This document shows, piece by piece, positions 4,886 to 5,409 of a stretch of DNA of 5,409 nucleotides. This DNA comes from Gammaproteobacteria bacterium RBG_16_37_9. Lineage in GTDB: Bacteria; Pseudomonadota; Gammaproteobacteria; UBA9339. The notes under the pieces were generated by a model, which did not search any database, was not told where the DNA came from, and saw only the letters and a list, made by a program, of their open reading frames with translations. The stretch is taken from NCBI GenBank assembly GCA_001801345.1, contig MGXJ01000060.1, positions 300 through 5,708 on the forward strand, given 5' to 3'. Both the position numbers and the translations under genes were made by a program. Position 1 is the stretch's first letter; each line of letters opens with the position of its first letter.

Positions 4886-5409
4886 CTAAACTTTAGGAAA
4901 ACTTAACGTAAACTCCGTATATTCGCCTTCTTTAGAATCGCATGTTATATCACCGCCATATGATTTCATGGTTCTTTTACAGAACGACAAACCCAAACCT
5001 GAACCGTCTTGGCCATTACCCTTGAACTGCTCAAATAAAGATTCGAGAATCTGAGTTGAAATACCCGATCCGGTATCTTTAAAAAGCAAGTAATTAAAAT
5101 TACCATCATGTTTCAAAGTAATATAAATTTTACCTCGATCAACTTCTTTGATTGCCCTTAAAGAATTTTTTATAAGATTAAATAATATGTGTTTGGTCAA
5201 TAAATCACTACCTATATAAGTAAAATCTTTATTTAATTTATCATCCCAGACTATCGCTTCTTGTTCATTATTGTAAAAAGGATATTCTTTCATAGCATCA
5301 TTAATACAATCCTTGATTGAAACTGGTTTAAACTTTAAGTTATTTATTTGCCCACCTAAGATGCTACGCAACCTCATAAGTAACATATCTATAGTATTAC
5401 TACTTCTTT
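4886..5409 (-). CDS. Sensor histidine kinase, C-terminal ATPase domain (5' end outside window)
   Basis: The C-terminus of a two-component histidine kinase; the frame stays open through the right edge, so the sensor region and the phospho-accepting His are not visible. Numbering from the Met at 5386: the end of the dimerisation helix (M1 to about N16, preceded in frame by S-S-N-T-I-D), then a HATPase_c domain. The N box is H66-I-L-F-N-L-I-K-N-S-L-R-A-I with N70 and N74; Ser follows N74 where Ala is usual. The G1 box is D104-T-G-S-G-I, the F box is L117-F-E-Q-F, and the G2 box is G128-S-G-L-G-L-S-F-C-K. It ends at G154-E-Y-T-E-F-T-L-S-F-P without a receiver domain. The S-F-C-K and G-E-Y-T-E-F endings resemble CqsS/LqsS-type quorum-sensing kinases, but the signal cannot be told without the N-terminus. 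It should phosphorylate a response regulator encoded elsewhere. Confidence 0.93.
   Translation of the reverse strand, partial: RSSNTIDMLLMRLRSILGGQINNLKFKPVSIKDCINDAMKEYPFYNNEQEAIVWDDKLNKDFTYIGSDLLTKHILFNLIKNSLRAIKEVDRGKIYITLKHDGNFNYLLFKDTGSGISTQILESLFEQFKGNGQDGSGLGLSFCKRTMKSYGGDITCDSKEGEYTEFTLSFPKV

Overview
The window is an AT-rich bacterial chromosomal segment that most resembles a gammaproteobacterium. SohB and SuhB both match my memory of the E. coli proteins closely. The low GC content, the many short palindromic repeats between genes, the CqsS/LqsS-type kinase tail and the two poorly known proteins on the right suggest a host-associated member of the Legionellales (Legionella/Coxiella/Rickettsiella relatives). 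That placement is inference, not proof.

Left part (1-1512, + strand): the C-terminal half of the inner-membrane protease SohB, cut by the left edge, then a complete ZitB/CzcD-type cation diffusion facilitator that exports Zn2+ or a similar divalent metal. Three GC-rich perfect hairpins fill the 114-nt gap between them, and the first contains the sohB stop codon.

Middle (1513-2868): a complete suhB (inositol monophosphatase family) sits between two repeat fields. The 438-nt gap on its left holds a mosaic of GTCATCC...GGATGAC palindromes followed by one GTAG-headed REP-like hairpin. The 117-nt gap on its right holds two more copies of that REP-like hairpin in opposite orientation, like a BIME. 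I see no gene in either gap.

Right part (2869-5409): a small helix-turn-helix protein on the minus strand is divergent from a 449-454 aa protein with no named domain that I recognise. The 269-nt gap between them holds a perfect 27-bp dyad and plausible promoters. A histidine kinase C-terminus on the minus strand, cut by the right edge, converges on the 454-aa gene with only 5 nt between stop codons.

The first three genes are ordinary housekeeping or homeostasis functions with no clear shared pathway. The most interesting candidate unit is the divergent HTH gene, dyad and 454-aa gene, which could be a locally regulated accessory module. I see no tRNA, rRNA, CRISPR array, transposase gene or phage gene.
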